Notes: a model not told the origin generated them from the letters alone. DNA of 64,000 nt from Trichopria drosophilae (GCA_030407085.1 CM059584.1:145752001-145816000), one strand, 5' to 3'. Counted from the first letter of the stretch, positions 36,923 through 48,329 are shown. Numbers and translations: made by a program.

Positions 36923-37219
36923 CAGGGTCATCGAAAAGTATCGGACCCTCCTAATATCTTCAGTTAGAATACACTTAGGAGAAAATGTCCAATAGCAAAG
37001 TTGTATGGCTTTAAGCGGGGAGTAAGATGATGACCTTGACTTTGACCTTGACCATGTCCTTCAAGGTCATTTCAAGATCAATCTTATTTTTTTAAATAGA
37101 ACCCCCTACATTTTATTGCATATTCTTATAGCTTATCTCGAGAGCTTTCCAAAACACTATAATAAAATATTTTTTTATTAAGTACTTTTTGAGTTATAAA
37201 GGTTTGAAGTTAACAATTT
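36923..37219. repeat. Mariner left terminal inverted repeat
   Basis: It pairs with 39108-39405 with only a few differences. It contains a run of TGACCTTGA/TCAAGGTCA motifs at about 37030-37072. Confidence 0.9.
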
Positions 37220-37224
37220 GTTAA

Positions 37225-37350
37225 GTGGTGTGCGAGTCCGACCAGTTAAGGCAAGAGTGGTGTGCGAGTCCGACCAGTTAAGGCAAGAGTGGTGTGCAAG
37301 TCCGACCAGTTAAGGCAAGAGTGGTGTGTGAGTCCGGCCAGTTAAGGCAA
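37225..37350. repeat. Four tandem copies of a 32-bp unit
   Basis: Units start at 37225, 37257, 37289 and 37321 with the pattern GTGGTGTGYGAGTCCGRCCA followed by GTTAAGGCAAGA. The first two are identical, the third has one change and the fourth has several. The array lies between the left inverted repeat and the end of the transposase gene, so it belongs to the mariner element. Confidence 0.93.
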
Positions 37351-37402
37351 ATTTAATTCCAATTGGTTAGCTTGGGCAAAATATTTAATTGTACCAAACA
37401 AT

Positions 37403-38385
37403 TCACAACAAATGTTCAAATTGTTGCCCTTCAACAGCCTGGCAATGTGCCAATCTGTTATAAACAGCCGAAACCTCATTCCGGTACGTTTCTGGCGGTA
37501 TTAGTTCTATCTCTCGAGTCAAGTCCGGAGACCGAGGTGGCCACTCAATATGACCCCTTCGCCCTATCCACCTGTCCTGAAAGACCTCATTCAAATATTG
37601 ACGGACAATGACACCATAATGAGGTGGAGCTCCATCCTGTTGGAAAAAAATTTCATCCATATTTCCACCAACTATGTCTCGAATAGCTGGAACAATTTGT
37701 TCGCGAAGCATGCCTAGTTATACTTGTGCTGTAAAATTGCCTTCAATGATGAAAGGGCCAACTGGTCTACCATTAAGAATGCCAGCCCATACGTTAACTT
37801 TTTGTGGATATTGAGTATGATTGTCTCTTTTCCAGTGAGGATTAACGTCACTCCAGTATCTACAATTGTGTCTATTTACATTTCCAGTCAGTTCAAATGT
37901 TGCCTCATCAGAGAAAACAATATTATCAAGTAATAGAGGATCGTCGACAATCATCTCCATCATAAGATCACAAAATTCGATGCGTCTATCAAAATCGTCT
38001 TCGGACAACTCTTGGACCAAATGGAGTTTGTATGGATGCCATTTATTCAATTTCAGAATTTTACTGACAGATGCATGACCGATTTCGTGTTCTTGTGCAA
38101 CGCGATTGATGGAAATATGGGGATCTTCAACGAAAGACTGTAAAACATCTAATGCCCTATCATTATTTGTTGCTGTTTTAGGTCTACCAGATTTTGGGCG
38201 GCTTTTAAAGCTACCAATGGCTTCGAAACGTTGATACGGATTACAGTACTTTTGGAGATCCTATTATTTTCATTCCGAAAATTTTCATTAAATAACCGCG
38301 TTACTGTTTTATACCCTCTTTGTTGATCTCCCCATCCTCGCATCATTAACAGTGTTATTCGATCTCTTTCAGAAAGCTCCGCCAT
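37403..38385 (-). pseudogene. Mariner-like transposase pseudogene
   Basis: This was a DDE/D transposase of the IS630-Tc1-mariner superfamily. The N-terminal helix-turn-helix (MAELSERDRITLLMMRGWGD) resembles the DUF4817-type domain common in insect copies. A frameshift near 38245 interrupts it. The other frame resumes with FEAIGSFKSRPKSGRPKT and continues through the second helix-turn-helix. The first catalytic Asp (FSDEATFE) and second (FFQQDGAPPH) are present. A TAA stop interrupts the frame between them at about 37717, after GNFTAQV. After PPRSPDLT the sequence jumps directly to REIELIPPETYRN. This looks like an in-frame deletion of roughly 25-30 residues that removes the third catalytic Asp region (the usual PLDFFLWG). 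The protein cannot be active. Confidence 0.88.
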
Positions 38386-38920
38386 TCTTAATTAGAGCGA
38401 AGAAGAATTAATCAGGTAAGTGATAGGAAATTGATCTAGATAATTAAGTAGAGAAAAATACTAATTATTAAGTGTTGGTCCAACTATCGATTTGTTTAGT
38501 TTAACCAGCACTAGCAAAAAGCTCGTTGAGCAACTGAAAATCTAATAGATCAATTAATAATATTTACGAAAAATTTCTGGGCTATTAGAAACAAAATGAA
38601 GATGTTTGGGATAATCAATTGAAGCGCAATGGTTTCTTTTGTTACAGAAAACATTTTTGAGGCTGTTCGTTTTCGTCCACGAGGTGACTGCTGCTCGCTA
38701 AGAAGAAGACAGCACTGCATCAAAGTTTAAAATCAGTGATCCGTATTGTTTGCTCAAGAGCTCGTACATTGGTGCCTGCGAGAGTGAGAGAATAAAGATT
38801 GGCCAACGCTTTCGGTCAGATTCCCGCTAACGCCTTCGGAAATCACGCATTCGAGCAGCTTCTCGCGATTACGTTCGGGCAGTTTTTCGCCAGAGCCTAT
38901 TAGCATAATTGCTTGAAGCC

Positions 38921-38989
38921 GTACAATACTTTGCTATTGGACATTTTTCCAAAATGCATTCTTACTGAAAATATTAGGGGGATCCGATT
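38921..38989 (+). repeat. Internal fragment of the mariner terminal repeat
   Basis: This stretch (CTTTGCTATTGGACATTTTT, later ATATTAGGGGGATCCGAT) is a diverged direct copy of the outer part of the right terminal repeat (39325-39390). It stops short of the CAGGGTC end. It could be a remnant of an earlier nested copy or of a duplication inside the element. Confidence 0.75.
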
Positions 38990-39107
38990 AATGTATTTTC
39001 TTTAAACCAATTAATTGGTCTCATTATTCCGCGCACAAAAGTATTAAGGTTATGATTACTGAAAACTAAATAATATTTTACAAGATATTCTACATTTTGT
39101 GTCAAAA

Positions 39108-39405
39108 AATTGTTAACTTCAAACCTTTATAACTCAAAAAGTACTTAATAAAAAAATATTTTATTATAGTGTTTTGGAAAGCTCTCGAGATAAGCTATAA
39201 GAATATGCAATAAAATGTAGGGGGTTCTATTTAAAAAAAAATAAGATTGACCCTGAAATGACCTTGAAGGACATGGTCAAGGTCAAAGTCAAGGTCATCA
39301 TCTTACTCCCCGCTTGAAACCATACAACTTTGCTATTGGACATTTTCTCCTAAGTGCATTCTAACTGAAGATATTAGGGGGGTCCGATACTTTTCGATGA
39401 CCCTG
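39108..39405. repeat. Mariner right terminal inverted repeat
   Basis: It is the inverted partner of 36923-37219. It carries the same cluster of TCAAGGTCA motifs (about 39260-39300) in the opposite orientation and is bordered by TA at 39406-39407. Confidence 0.9.
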
Positions 39406-40059
39406 TATATAAATACGCAACATTCGAGATTTATTTCTTTGAAAACTATCGACTTTAGGACAAAAATGCAAAGAACAAAAAATGCTTAGAATTCATCAAA
39501 AATTGTACTTAAATTTTTTTTAGAATTTTTGGAAAAAAACAATTAAAAATTTTTTCAAAATATCATGAAAAAAATCTGATAAAATTCCAGTGTATTCGTC
39601 GATGAATTTTAACAACTTTTTACTCTTATCATTTTTTTTATAAAGTTCATAATTTTTGTGTCAGAGCGTTCTCAAATTTTTCAAGAAAATTTCATTTAGG
39701 ACGCCATTTTCGGGACCGCCATTTCGAATTTTATAAAAACATATATCACCATTTTGAAGCTTAGACATTTTTGTCACGTTATTTATACCGAACTGAGGCA
39801 TAGTAATGCTATAAGTGATAAAAAAAAAACGATAAATGAAAAAAAACTTTTAAAATCTCATGATTTTTGTTAAAAAATGGTCTGTAATTCGTTCATTTTA
39901 AAATTGACAGTATTTTACCATCCACCATTCGAAAGAGCGGGGTTCGAGCAATTGGAAACGTATATACCACAATTTTTTTCATTGAATTTAAATACTAAAA
40001 AATACTGACAAACTTCGTAACAAATTTTTGTACATTTGGTCCTTAAAGGGTTAAAAAAA

Positions 40060-42330
40060 TATTTATATCATTTGCTTCTCTTCTAATGTAGTAATTCGTA
40101 ATATAATATATACTAATGGTAATATGTAAAAACTTGCCGTATTTTTTCACTGATTTAGAAACACTTTTTTGTTATTGCAATACTTCTGTGCCAATAAGAA
40201 AAAAAAGTATTCCGCATTGTAATTATACCTATGTTATGTACTTACCAGATGATATGAAGATACCAAAATTTTAACTATAAATTTTAACATTGTACACTTA
40301 AATTTGCGAAGTGGACGACTACTGTCGGGTGGCCGACTACGTTGTATTTAAAAAACTTACCTGTCACTTTGGATAAATCATTTTTAATTTTTTAATTCTA
40401 CTTAAATTCAAATATCATTATTATTTTTATTAAACAAAATTTTAAACAGAAACCAAAGCCAGTCTGTTACGCAACTCTGTGGGTGGAGCAATATTAAATC
40501 CGTTAATTTCACATTTTAAAACATGCAGATTCGTTAAGAAACTCCCGTGAAAGATGTTTCAAGTCAATTTTGTGGATTAAGAAACCGAGTACTCTCCACA
40601 TTGGAACTAGAATTTAAAATCTCTAAATTTATTCTTTACAGATTTATAATCAACGACCTTACAAAGCCTTGAATACCAAGCTTCAGGATAGTCTGAACGT
40701 TTTTTTTAAAATTCTTTCGCCATTTTGAATCCGCCATTTTGAAATTTTAAATCTGCCTCCAGATTCATATCAGCCCTACAAATTTATGAGTAACAAGTCT
40801 CAAGTGAATTTGAACGAATTTTAAATTTCGTCCACCACATTAATTTTTAAAACCTGACAACAGATTCGTAACTAATGACCCCCAAAAACTCCTGAGTAAC
40901 AAGTTTCAAGCTAATCCGATTATGAAGAAGTGCTTTTAACGAATGTTAATAATCCTAGTTTTTAGTGCAATATCAAATGTAAGTTAGGGGTACTGAGTAA
41001 ATTCAAGACCACCGAATTTTTCACATAACTTTTGAGTTTTGATTCTTATCGTTTAAAATTTAAGACTTGTTTTAAGTCATATCCAAGCTTTTTATGTATT
41101 CACATTCTCTTTTTAGAGGACTTCAAAAAATACCAAAAAAGCTTTATAGTATGCGTTTGACTTTCTGCGCATTTTTCCGTGCGTAGGGCATTACGCATTT
41201 GTGCTGATCGGCTGCCCCGCACTCTACGCACTTGAAAAAGGCGCACAAACTTTACGCATACATAGGGGCATATCCCTAGAACTTTTTACTTTCGTGAGGA
41301 TGAGTGGTTCAAGACATTTCCCACGATATATTTCATAATAGCAATAGCATAAAATATTAGAAAGTATGTTTAATTAGAGGAACACCATTCTTTGAAGTCG
41401 GTTTTATACCATTTAAAAATACAAAAAGTTCCAAGTACGTCAAATATTGCTGATACAGTAGTGCAGATATTAAATTTGTTTTCAACTAAACTGCTATAAC
41501 TTTTTTAAGTCATTGAATAATGACCTGAAAATACTTTTACAGCTTCCCTAATACCTAAATAATACATGATCACTCAGTATTGATGCGTGCCGATAAATAA
41601 GAAAGAGTTAGAATGAACTAAACTATGAAAAGTGATTTTTTCGAAAATCCACCCTTTATAACTATTTATGCTATAATTTGTTAAATGTTTGCTTTAGCTA
41701 AAATACGAAAGGCTGGTCTTATTCTACACATAAAACTCTAAAAAGTGGCGCTCAGTATTTGAGCATGCCCCTTCAGGAAAAGTTTTTACAACACTTTAAA
41801 TTTTGAAATTTAAAGGGCCACTCGTTTAAAACAATGACGTTTTGATTTGGCACACTTTACTATGTGCTTCAAATGTTTCGCTAACCATTGCTCCTGGTAA
41901 TTTACATCTCAAAAATTATGTAAGCAATTTCTTCCATGCGGACATTTATATTTAAGGTTTTAAACAGTGATGTTGGCTTTTAAGTTGTTAATAGTGATTT
42001 TAATTCTTAGGTTTATAATAGTGATATATTCATATTAAATCGCCTTCGCGCACTCATTACACGAAATATTGTATATTAAAGGTATGTGTGGAAATAACAG
42101 TAAATATAAATATCAGTATAAATATAAACTGGAAATACAACCAGTAAACATTTTCATTCTTAATTATCAAGGAACTTCCATCTTCTGTTTATTATACACT
42201 CCTGCGATGTCAATTGTGCGCATGAGTGTCGTGATCTGATATAAAGGTTTTATAAATTTATGTGGTGTTGATTTATAAATTTATTTGTAAGTCTTTTTAG
42301 TAAAAATTAATTTTGACCTTCATTGAAAAT
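40060..42330. other. Non-coding stretch with old repeat debris
   Basis: No gene is supported. Copies of the GGCCGACTAC motif occur at 40312-40345. At 40520-40920 a loose unit with CAGATTCRT followed by a GAGTAACAAGTYTCAAG-type motif occurs about two to three times and looks like degraded tandem or interspersed repeat. A GC-raised patch at 41165-41280 holds repeated TTACGCA/TACGCAC words. The remainder is AT-rich. Confidence 0.45.
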
Positions 42331-42334
42331 TATA

Positions 42335-42598
42335 CAGTAGAATCCCAGTATAATAATTGCGTCTCGCTAAATTAACGTCCCAGCATATCTCGTTTCCGTC
42401 TCATTATATTTACCTGTAGCCGCTCTTTAATTCCCCCACCTTGCGGCCTTGGACTTCAGGAAGGGCCTGCTGTGGCGTCACGAATGTAACGCGACTGTGG
42501 GGAGTGGGAGAAACGGCGCTCCCCTTCTTTTGGCAAATATAACGCGTGGGGAGGGGAATTCCAGGAACCAAGTGGGTAAATATACCGAGACTGTACTG
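42335..42598. repeat. GC-raised MITE with CAGTA ends, copy 1
   Basis: The left end CAGTAGAATCCCAGTATA is imperfectly mirrored by TATACCGAGACTGTACTG at the right, with TA on each side. The interior (CACCTTGCGGCCTTGGACTT, AAGGGCCTGCTGTGGCGTCA) is shared with 44298-44505. The end sequence and TA flank resemble pogo/Tigger-derived MITEs. It has no coding capacity. Confidence 0.75.
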
Positions 42599-42604
42599 TA
42601 CTTA

Positions 42605-44290
42605 ACTAATTCATTTTACTAATCTGAAATTAGGAGAGCTTGAATGAATAATTAATCTCAATTTGTCACCGATTGTTGACTAGATTAGTAGTTTTTTATT
42701 AATTCGGATTTAGAGAATAGCATATTGTACATAAAATGTGAATAAAGCAATATTTATTACAGTTCCAACCATTTTCAAATTGTAGATAATAAAAGTGCCA
42801 AAAAATTTCCATTACACGCCGCTAAATACCATAAAAGTTATCGCTGATAAATTACTATCCGATGTATATTGAGAATTGTATATACTAAATTGGAGTAAGA
42901 TGAGATAAAATACGACATAGTTCATTTGAAGTCAAGGTTGAAATAAAACTCAAGTTCAAATTACGAAATTATGATAAAAAATCTATTAAAATGAGCTGCG
43001 TGCATTTTTTAATTGTTTCTTTCAATTTGAAATCTGTATTAAAATTTATTTTTATAGAAAACTACATTTTTTAAAATTATTTGTAACTTCTTATTCAAAT
43101 AGTTTTATTATATAATCGCCATGAACTGCAAATCATACGATTTCACACGAGTTGTAAAAATGTAGATTCAAGTAAATGTTTGCTAACTAGTCATATACGT
43201 TTTAAGTAATGCAAAGTGTAGTTAATAACTGTACAATGTTCTGGCATATTACATAAAGCCATTCTATCGCGTTTAATCTTGATGAGATTTTTTTTTGCAA
43301 AATTTGTTTTCTAGCAAAGTGCTTCAATTATTTTAAATCCGGTGGCACGATTACAAATGTGCATAATCATATTACGACTAAACATATAAAATAAAAATGG
43401 ATGGGAATTGTATCGCTCCATAATCACATAAATTAAAATGATAAAATTAAAACTAAAAAGTTTTCATTGGAAGGCATATTTTTAATTTCTTTTGCGTTGG
43501 TTTTGCTCCTTTACAACCTTTTGGTCTTACGTACTTCAAACTTTAACTATGACCTACATAACTTGGAGATCGTGAAGTCGGGTCACTGATTTAAATCTTA
43601 TCTGTAATCGGCGACCTCAAAAATGCTCGAACCCAAAGATTGTCATACTCGAAATTATTTTGTGTATTTGTGCGGTCGGTACCACAATAAAGGAGTATTT
43701 GATGACTCTTGGGGAATTGTAATTTAATATATTTGATCTTAAAATATTTTCATTATCTGCCTATACTTCTACAAAATCATATTTGAATAAATATCAAACG
43801 CAATTGAAAATAGTAAATTTTTAAACAAAATAATCATATTATTGTAACATAATTTTATTATGCAACAATAGGTTCGTATTATTTGTTCAAATTTATGTAA
43901 TTAACGTAGAAATAAACCGTTTTTGGTTTAGCATTCGTAGTTTCATTTCTTCTCAATTTAGATTAAACTTTAAGCGATTATAGTTTTATATTTCTAACAT
44001 AGTAATCGAATATTGATGGATCTTTATAAGAGATGACAAATAGAAATTCTTTTTGATTCTGTATATCAATTCTGTTATTTTATATTTTAATTAGTAAAGT
44101 GGAAAACTCTGAGTCTACTGTAAACACTCAAGACGTCTAACTGTCTTATTTCAAGATATTAGGCACTTAAAAATGGTTTAAATTATTTTTCTTCGATGTA
44201 AAGTACATGAAATTAATTTAACACATAATATTTCCGTTTATCGTGTGTATAATATGAAACATTTTTCCTTCTATGGAATGAAGGTTTAAT
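42605..44290. other. AT-rich non-coding stretch
   Basis: No gene or repeat boundary is seen between the two CAGTA-ended MITEs. Confidence 0.5.
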
Positions 44291-44297
44291 TTTATTT

Positions 44298-44505
44298 CCC
44301 TGGGTCTGTCGCTTTATATTTACCTAACTACGCTATCTTTTTTCCCCACCTTGCGGGCTGGGGCCTCTAGAAGGGCCTGCTGTGACGCCACGGACATAAC
44401 GTCACTGTGAGAAGTGGGAGAAGCGGCGCTCGGCTTCTTTTGGTAACTATAACGAAACGGGAGGAGACGAGGAACCGAGTGGGTAAATATACCGGGACAC
44501 TACTG
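44298..44505. repeat. GC-raised MITE with CAGTA ends, copy 2
   Basis: It is the same family and orientation as 42335-42598. Shared blocks are TATATTTACCT, CCCCACCTTGCGG, AGAAGGGCCTGCTGTG and the right end TATACCGGGACACTACTG followed by TA. The left terminus is truncated or diverged. The minus-strand open frame at 44367-44567 runs through it and is not a gene. Confidence 0.7.
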
Positions 44506-44569
44506 TACTTTGTAAAATGAAGCAAAAGTTCAATAGTATTAGGAAACCTTACTCTCTTAACTTTCATAC

Positions 44570-47026
44570 GATGCAGAGGGACTTTCGTTAAGGAGAAGAT
44601 TTCACTCTTTTACCAGAGTGGATCCTATGTACGCTCCATAAATAATGAATTCACATTCTATGAAATTTTGGGAATTTCATGGTTCTACCTTCCTTTTATG
44701 GTTCTAGACAAAAACAAACCAGCAAAAAGCCAAGTGTTGCAAATGATTCTACCTCATTGGCCATAGCCTGAAATGTGAAAATTAAATTTTATATCAATTT
44801 ACGTGACAGTTTTCTTTGACAAAACAAAGTTCACTTTTTACAATATACAAACTTGAAGAATTTTTTGCAAAATGTCATGACCTGTCGATGTCAAAAGATA
44901 ATCAACATTATTAATGGTTTCGACTGGTTAAAATATCGGATCATGATTATGGCGATGGTTGTGTTGCTCAGTGAATACTAAAATATTGGGTAATCAACTA
45001 TAAAGATCACCATCATCGATACCATGTGTCAGCCTGTCAGTATCTTGAATAGGAACAATAATCGATGATACTGATGGCAACAATGATACTGCCGGGTTAA
45101 ATTCTACGATGATTATCATCATTAGCCGTGACTCCTTGATGTTATTTTGAGCATTTGAAACCCTTGGCTAGAATGTAGTAATTTATTTAACCAATCTCAG
45201 TGCAAAGTTCCTACCAAACCATTTAGCTCTAATGAATCCTTTTGGGTTTTAGCTGAAGGTCTAACCAAATATGAATTTTCCCTTTTCCGAGAATTTCATT
45301 CACTTTAAATGAATAGTTTGATAATGAGACGACATAAGACTGCATAAAGGAAAGGAAGGCACACACCTCTGAAAGCCTTGTAAAATCGGATTTCCGTCAA
45401 ATTCGACGTAAATTTGTCATCGCCTTTAAACGAGAATCGAAGTTTTGTTGTCAATAACACGTAATAGAATCTCTCCAATTTTCACGCGCGGTCGCTTCAT
45501 ACTTTTCCCGCGGCTCGTACCTGGCGGACTTTAATAAACTTCCGACGAGTAACGAACTACGACTTGCGCGTAAACCGGGTAAGCACGCTTAAGATAAAAT
45601 CGATATTTATAGTAGCTACTACAGTGGCTGTCTCCCGTTACCGTTTCCGACCTCCTGCGACTTGTGCTTCCTCAGGCGTGATGTTACTTTAATAGAACAG
45701 TTTTAAGTCCCACGAAAACGACGAAAAAATGTATACATGGTCGATTATAAACTACTTACGAAGAAACACCATTTCGCGAAACGAATTTGCCGCTTACATA
45801 GAGCGCTAATTTTGCGTACTACGAAAATGGTCATTTACGCCATGATTTAGGGGCAAAATGGTGAAATATGATAGATATACGACAAACAACAGAAAACGCA
45901 AAATAAATTTGAATATTACAAATATTTAACTTTATTTAATGAACAGTAGTACCTACTTGAATCTATTCTATAAATTAAACTCAATAATTTCTTTCCTAAC
46001 CTAACATAACTCAAATAATTCATAGTTACGGTTAAGGTCGAATTAAGTTGAAGGTTTTTTCAAAAAGAGAGGTTGGATGAATAAATATCTAAAGGTCATA
46101 CGTAAGTCAAATACATGTGAAACACAAATGCAACCTAACCTAACATAACATAATGCAGCTTAATATAAACTTAATTATTAGTTCAAGGTCATTTTCAAGA
46201 TCGAAGTAAGCTGCATGTTGTGCGTAGACAAAGAAGACACCTACGCATCATGTGAAGGTCGCGCAAAGGTCAAACGTAGGTGAAAGGATAACATAAACTA
46301 AAGTATCGTAACCAAAACGAACGTAACTTAAACTAATGTAACTAAAGTAACATAACTTAATCTCACCTAAGTACTGCATTCTAATTTTCAAGGTTAAGTT
46401 AGGGTGAACGCTGTATAAATAGGAAAGCCACATACAGAATATTTACATACCCCAATGATAATATGTGATGAATATAAAAATAAAAAATTATGTCAACAAA
46501 AGTGGCTCTTTTTGCATGGAATGCCCTATATGTTAACTGTGAGCGTGTAAAGATTCTAGCCGCTGATACTGATACAAAAAAAAAGGAAGAAATAAAATTT
46601 GAGACATATTAATAAATCTACATTAGATGTTAATTAAAATATTTTGGTCACTAATAAGTAAATAATTGTACTTTTTAGTACAAATCACCTGTTTAATTTC
46701 ATAATTAAGGACACATATAGGAGACACCCGTTATGCAGGAAATTTTGTTTATTGTTATTAAGTTTTGGTCGGATTATTCAATTTTAACGATAAAGCTCAA
46801 TAGCTTTGATATTAGCTTTAAAGCTAATATCAAGATTTATCTTTTTGCCCTGACAAGTATGATGATTGCATCTAAAACAATGAAAGCATTGGTAATTAAA
46901 AGATAGCGTTCTGACGATTTAAAAAAGCGGCTCATAAATTGGTACGTAGAACATTATGTGAAACCAAATACAAAATCATTATTTCATTATCACCTCAATA
47001 TTATTCAATATTTGGTTCGTGTGCCA
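44570..47026. other. Non-coding stretch with a CpG-raised island
   Basis: No gene is supported. A GAGTGAA-family fragment lies near 44605-44625 (TTTCACTCTTTTACCAGAGT). The segment 45440-45720 is GC- and CpG-raised compared with its flanks and could be regulatory. From 45990 to 46400 the sequence is rich in CCTAACCTAACATAAC and AAGGTCA-like words, a low-complexity style often seen in insect intergenic DNA. Confidence 0.45.
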
Positions 47027-47030
47027 TTAA

Positions 47031-48322
47031 CCCTTTAACTTAAATTTATTTATACAATTTATTTTTTAAATACACACATCCATATACAACTAGTTTTAAC
47101 CCTTTTTTGCCTGAAATCAGAAAAGCAGGTACATCAAATCCAGCACAGTTTTTGGAGTGAAAATAATTTTTTTAATTTTCGAAATATACCTTCCCTACTA
47201 TTTTCAAGTGTGCTCTATCGATTGCCATCGAGAAAATGACGAAATAATGATTATTTATGCAAAAATTTTGCAAAATAAAATAAAAAATCCATGATTTTTA
47301 GGTCATTTTTTTTTCATTTTTTCCGATTTTCTCCCCCAAAACGGGGCACAATCAATGAAGCGCACACGTAAAAGGTGATCCCGATTGTTGAAGATAAATA
47401 ATATACTGGTAGAATATTTTTTAGAAGCAATGGCCGATTCAAAATGGCCGCGGAACGAAACAAATTTATTCAAAATTATTAATTCCTTGAAATAGAGATC
47501 TTGGAAACTTTTTTTAGTTTTATAATGATGATATAAATATTGACTGGTTATGCACGAAGATCATAATAATTTTGAGTTGATAAATTCAAAATGGCGGATC
47601 CGTCATGGCCACCGTATGTAAATCGCATCGTTTATATGCAACGTTATTGCATGAATCTGTTTCAAAGTTTAAAATATGTGTTCGATAATTACGAATATAT
47701 TATACATGTTCAGACCTGACAAGATACATAACCGTACATAACCAATCAATATTTATACCATCATTATAAAACTCAAAAAAAGTTTCCAAGATCTCTATTT
47801 CAAGGAATTAATAATTTTGAATAAATTTGTTTCGTTCCGGGGCCAATTTGAATCCGCCATTGTTTCTAAAAAATATTCTACCAGTATATTATTTATCTTC
47901 AACAATCGGGATCACTTTTTACGTATGCGTTTCATTGATTGTGCCCCGTTTTGGGGGAGAAAATCGAAAAAAATGAAAAAAAAATGACCTAAAAATCATG
48001 GATTTTTTATTTTATTTTGCAAAATTTTTGCATAAATAATCATTATTTCGTCATTTTCTCGACGGGAATCGATAGAGCACACTTGAAAATAGTAGGAAAG
48101 ATATATTTCAAAAATTAAAAAAATTATTTTCACTCCAGAAACTGTGCTGGAGTTGATGTACCTGCTTTTCTGATTTCAGGCAAAAAAGGGTTAAGGTGGC
48201 TGTTTCGAATGCCGCTGGTACAATTTTTTAAAAATGACTTTTATATACGCACGTATATGTTTGTATAAATAGAACGACGCTAAGATTCATGTGGAAATTG
48301 TGCACATTTGGTCATTAAAGTA
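47031..48322. repeat. Older TTAA-flanked element containing the 47100-48190 palindrome (tentative)
   Basis: TTAA followed by CCCTTTAACTTAAATTTAT at 47027-47050, and GTGCACATTTGGTCATTAAA ending before TTAA at 48323, look like the diverged ends of a copy related to 36347-40050, whose end reads CCTTTAAGGACCAAATGTAC. Between them is the intact palindrome. The left end is the weaker match. Confidence 0.4.
47100..48190. repeat. Near-perfect 1.1-kb palindromic MITE, piggyBac-like
   Basis: The ends CCCTTTTTTGCCTGAAATCA and the reverse complement TGATTTCAGGCAAAAAAGGG are flanked by TTAA at 47096-47099 and 48191-48194. The arms match almost base for base up to a centre near 47640. For example, AAAATGACGAAATAATGATT at 47232 is mirrored at 48035-48055. 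It has no transposase frame. The whole element can fold into one hairpin and would give long double-stranded RNA if transcribed. Confidence 0.85.
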
Positions 48323-48329
48323 TTAATGG

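Larger units (their letters stand above)
36923..39405 (-). mobile_element. Mariner-like DNA transposon (inactive) with long inverted repeats
   Basis: The element begins CAGGGTCATCGAAAAGTATC, ends with the exact complement, and is flanked by TA (36921-36922 and 39406-39407). Inverted repeats of about 298 bp (36923-37219 and 39108-39405) are nearly identical. The interior carries a broken transposase on the minus strand, a 4x32-bp tandem repeat next to the left repeat, and an internal fragment of the terminal repeat at 38921-38989. The high similarity of the repeats suggests recent arrival, while the transposase defects suggest it moved with help from another copy. Confidence 0.9.
36347..40050. 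mobile_element. Long palindromic TTAA-flanked (piggyBac-like) MITE, split by a mariner element
   Basis: The ends are CCTTTAAGGACCAAATGTAC on the left and GTACATTTGGTCCTTAAAGG followed by G on the right, each bordered by TTAA (36343-36346 and 40051-40054). TTAA targets and CC-starting ends are typical of piggyBac-superfamily elements. The arms, 36347-36920 and 39408-40050, are inverted copies of each other over most of their length. Without the 2483-bp mariner and its TA, the element is about 1.2 kb and would fold into one long hairpin. It has no piggyBac transposase. The right arm holds about 65 bp more than the left near 39720-39790. Confidence 0.8.

Noticed and set aside
37225..37350. Regular 32-bp repeats considered as a CRISPR-like array
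   Set aside because: The copies are contiguous without spacers and lie in a eukaryotic mariner element.
45990..46160. CCTAACCTAACATAAC words resembling the insect telomere repeat TTAGG
   Set aside because: Only two consecutive units occur at a time, mixed with CATAAC and CTCAA words. Similar short runs occur near 60130 and 60218. This is ordinary low-complexity insect DNA, not a telomeric or interstitial telomere array.
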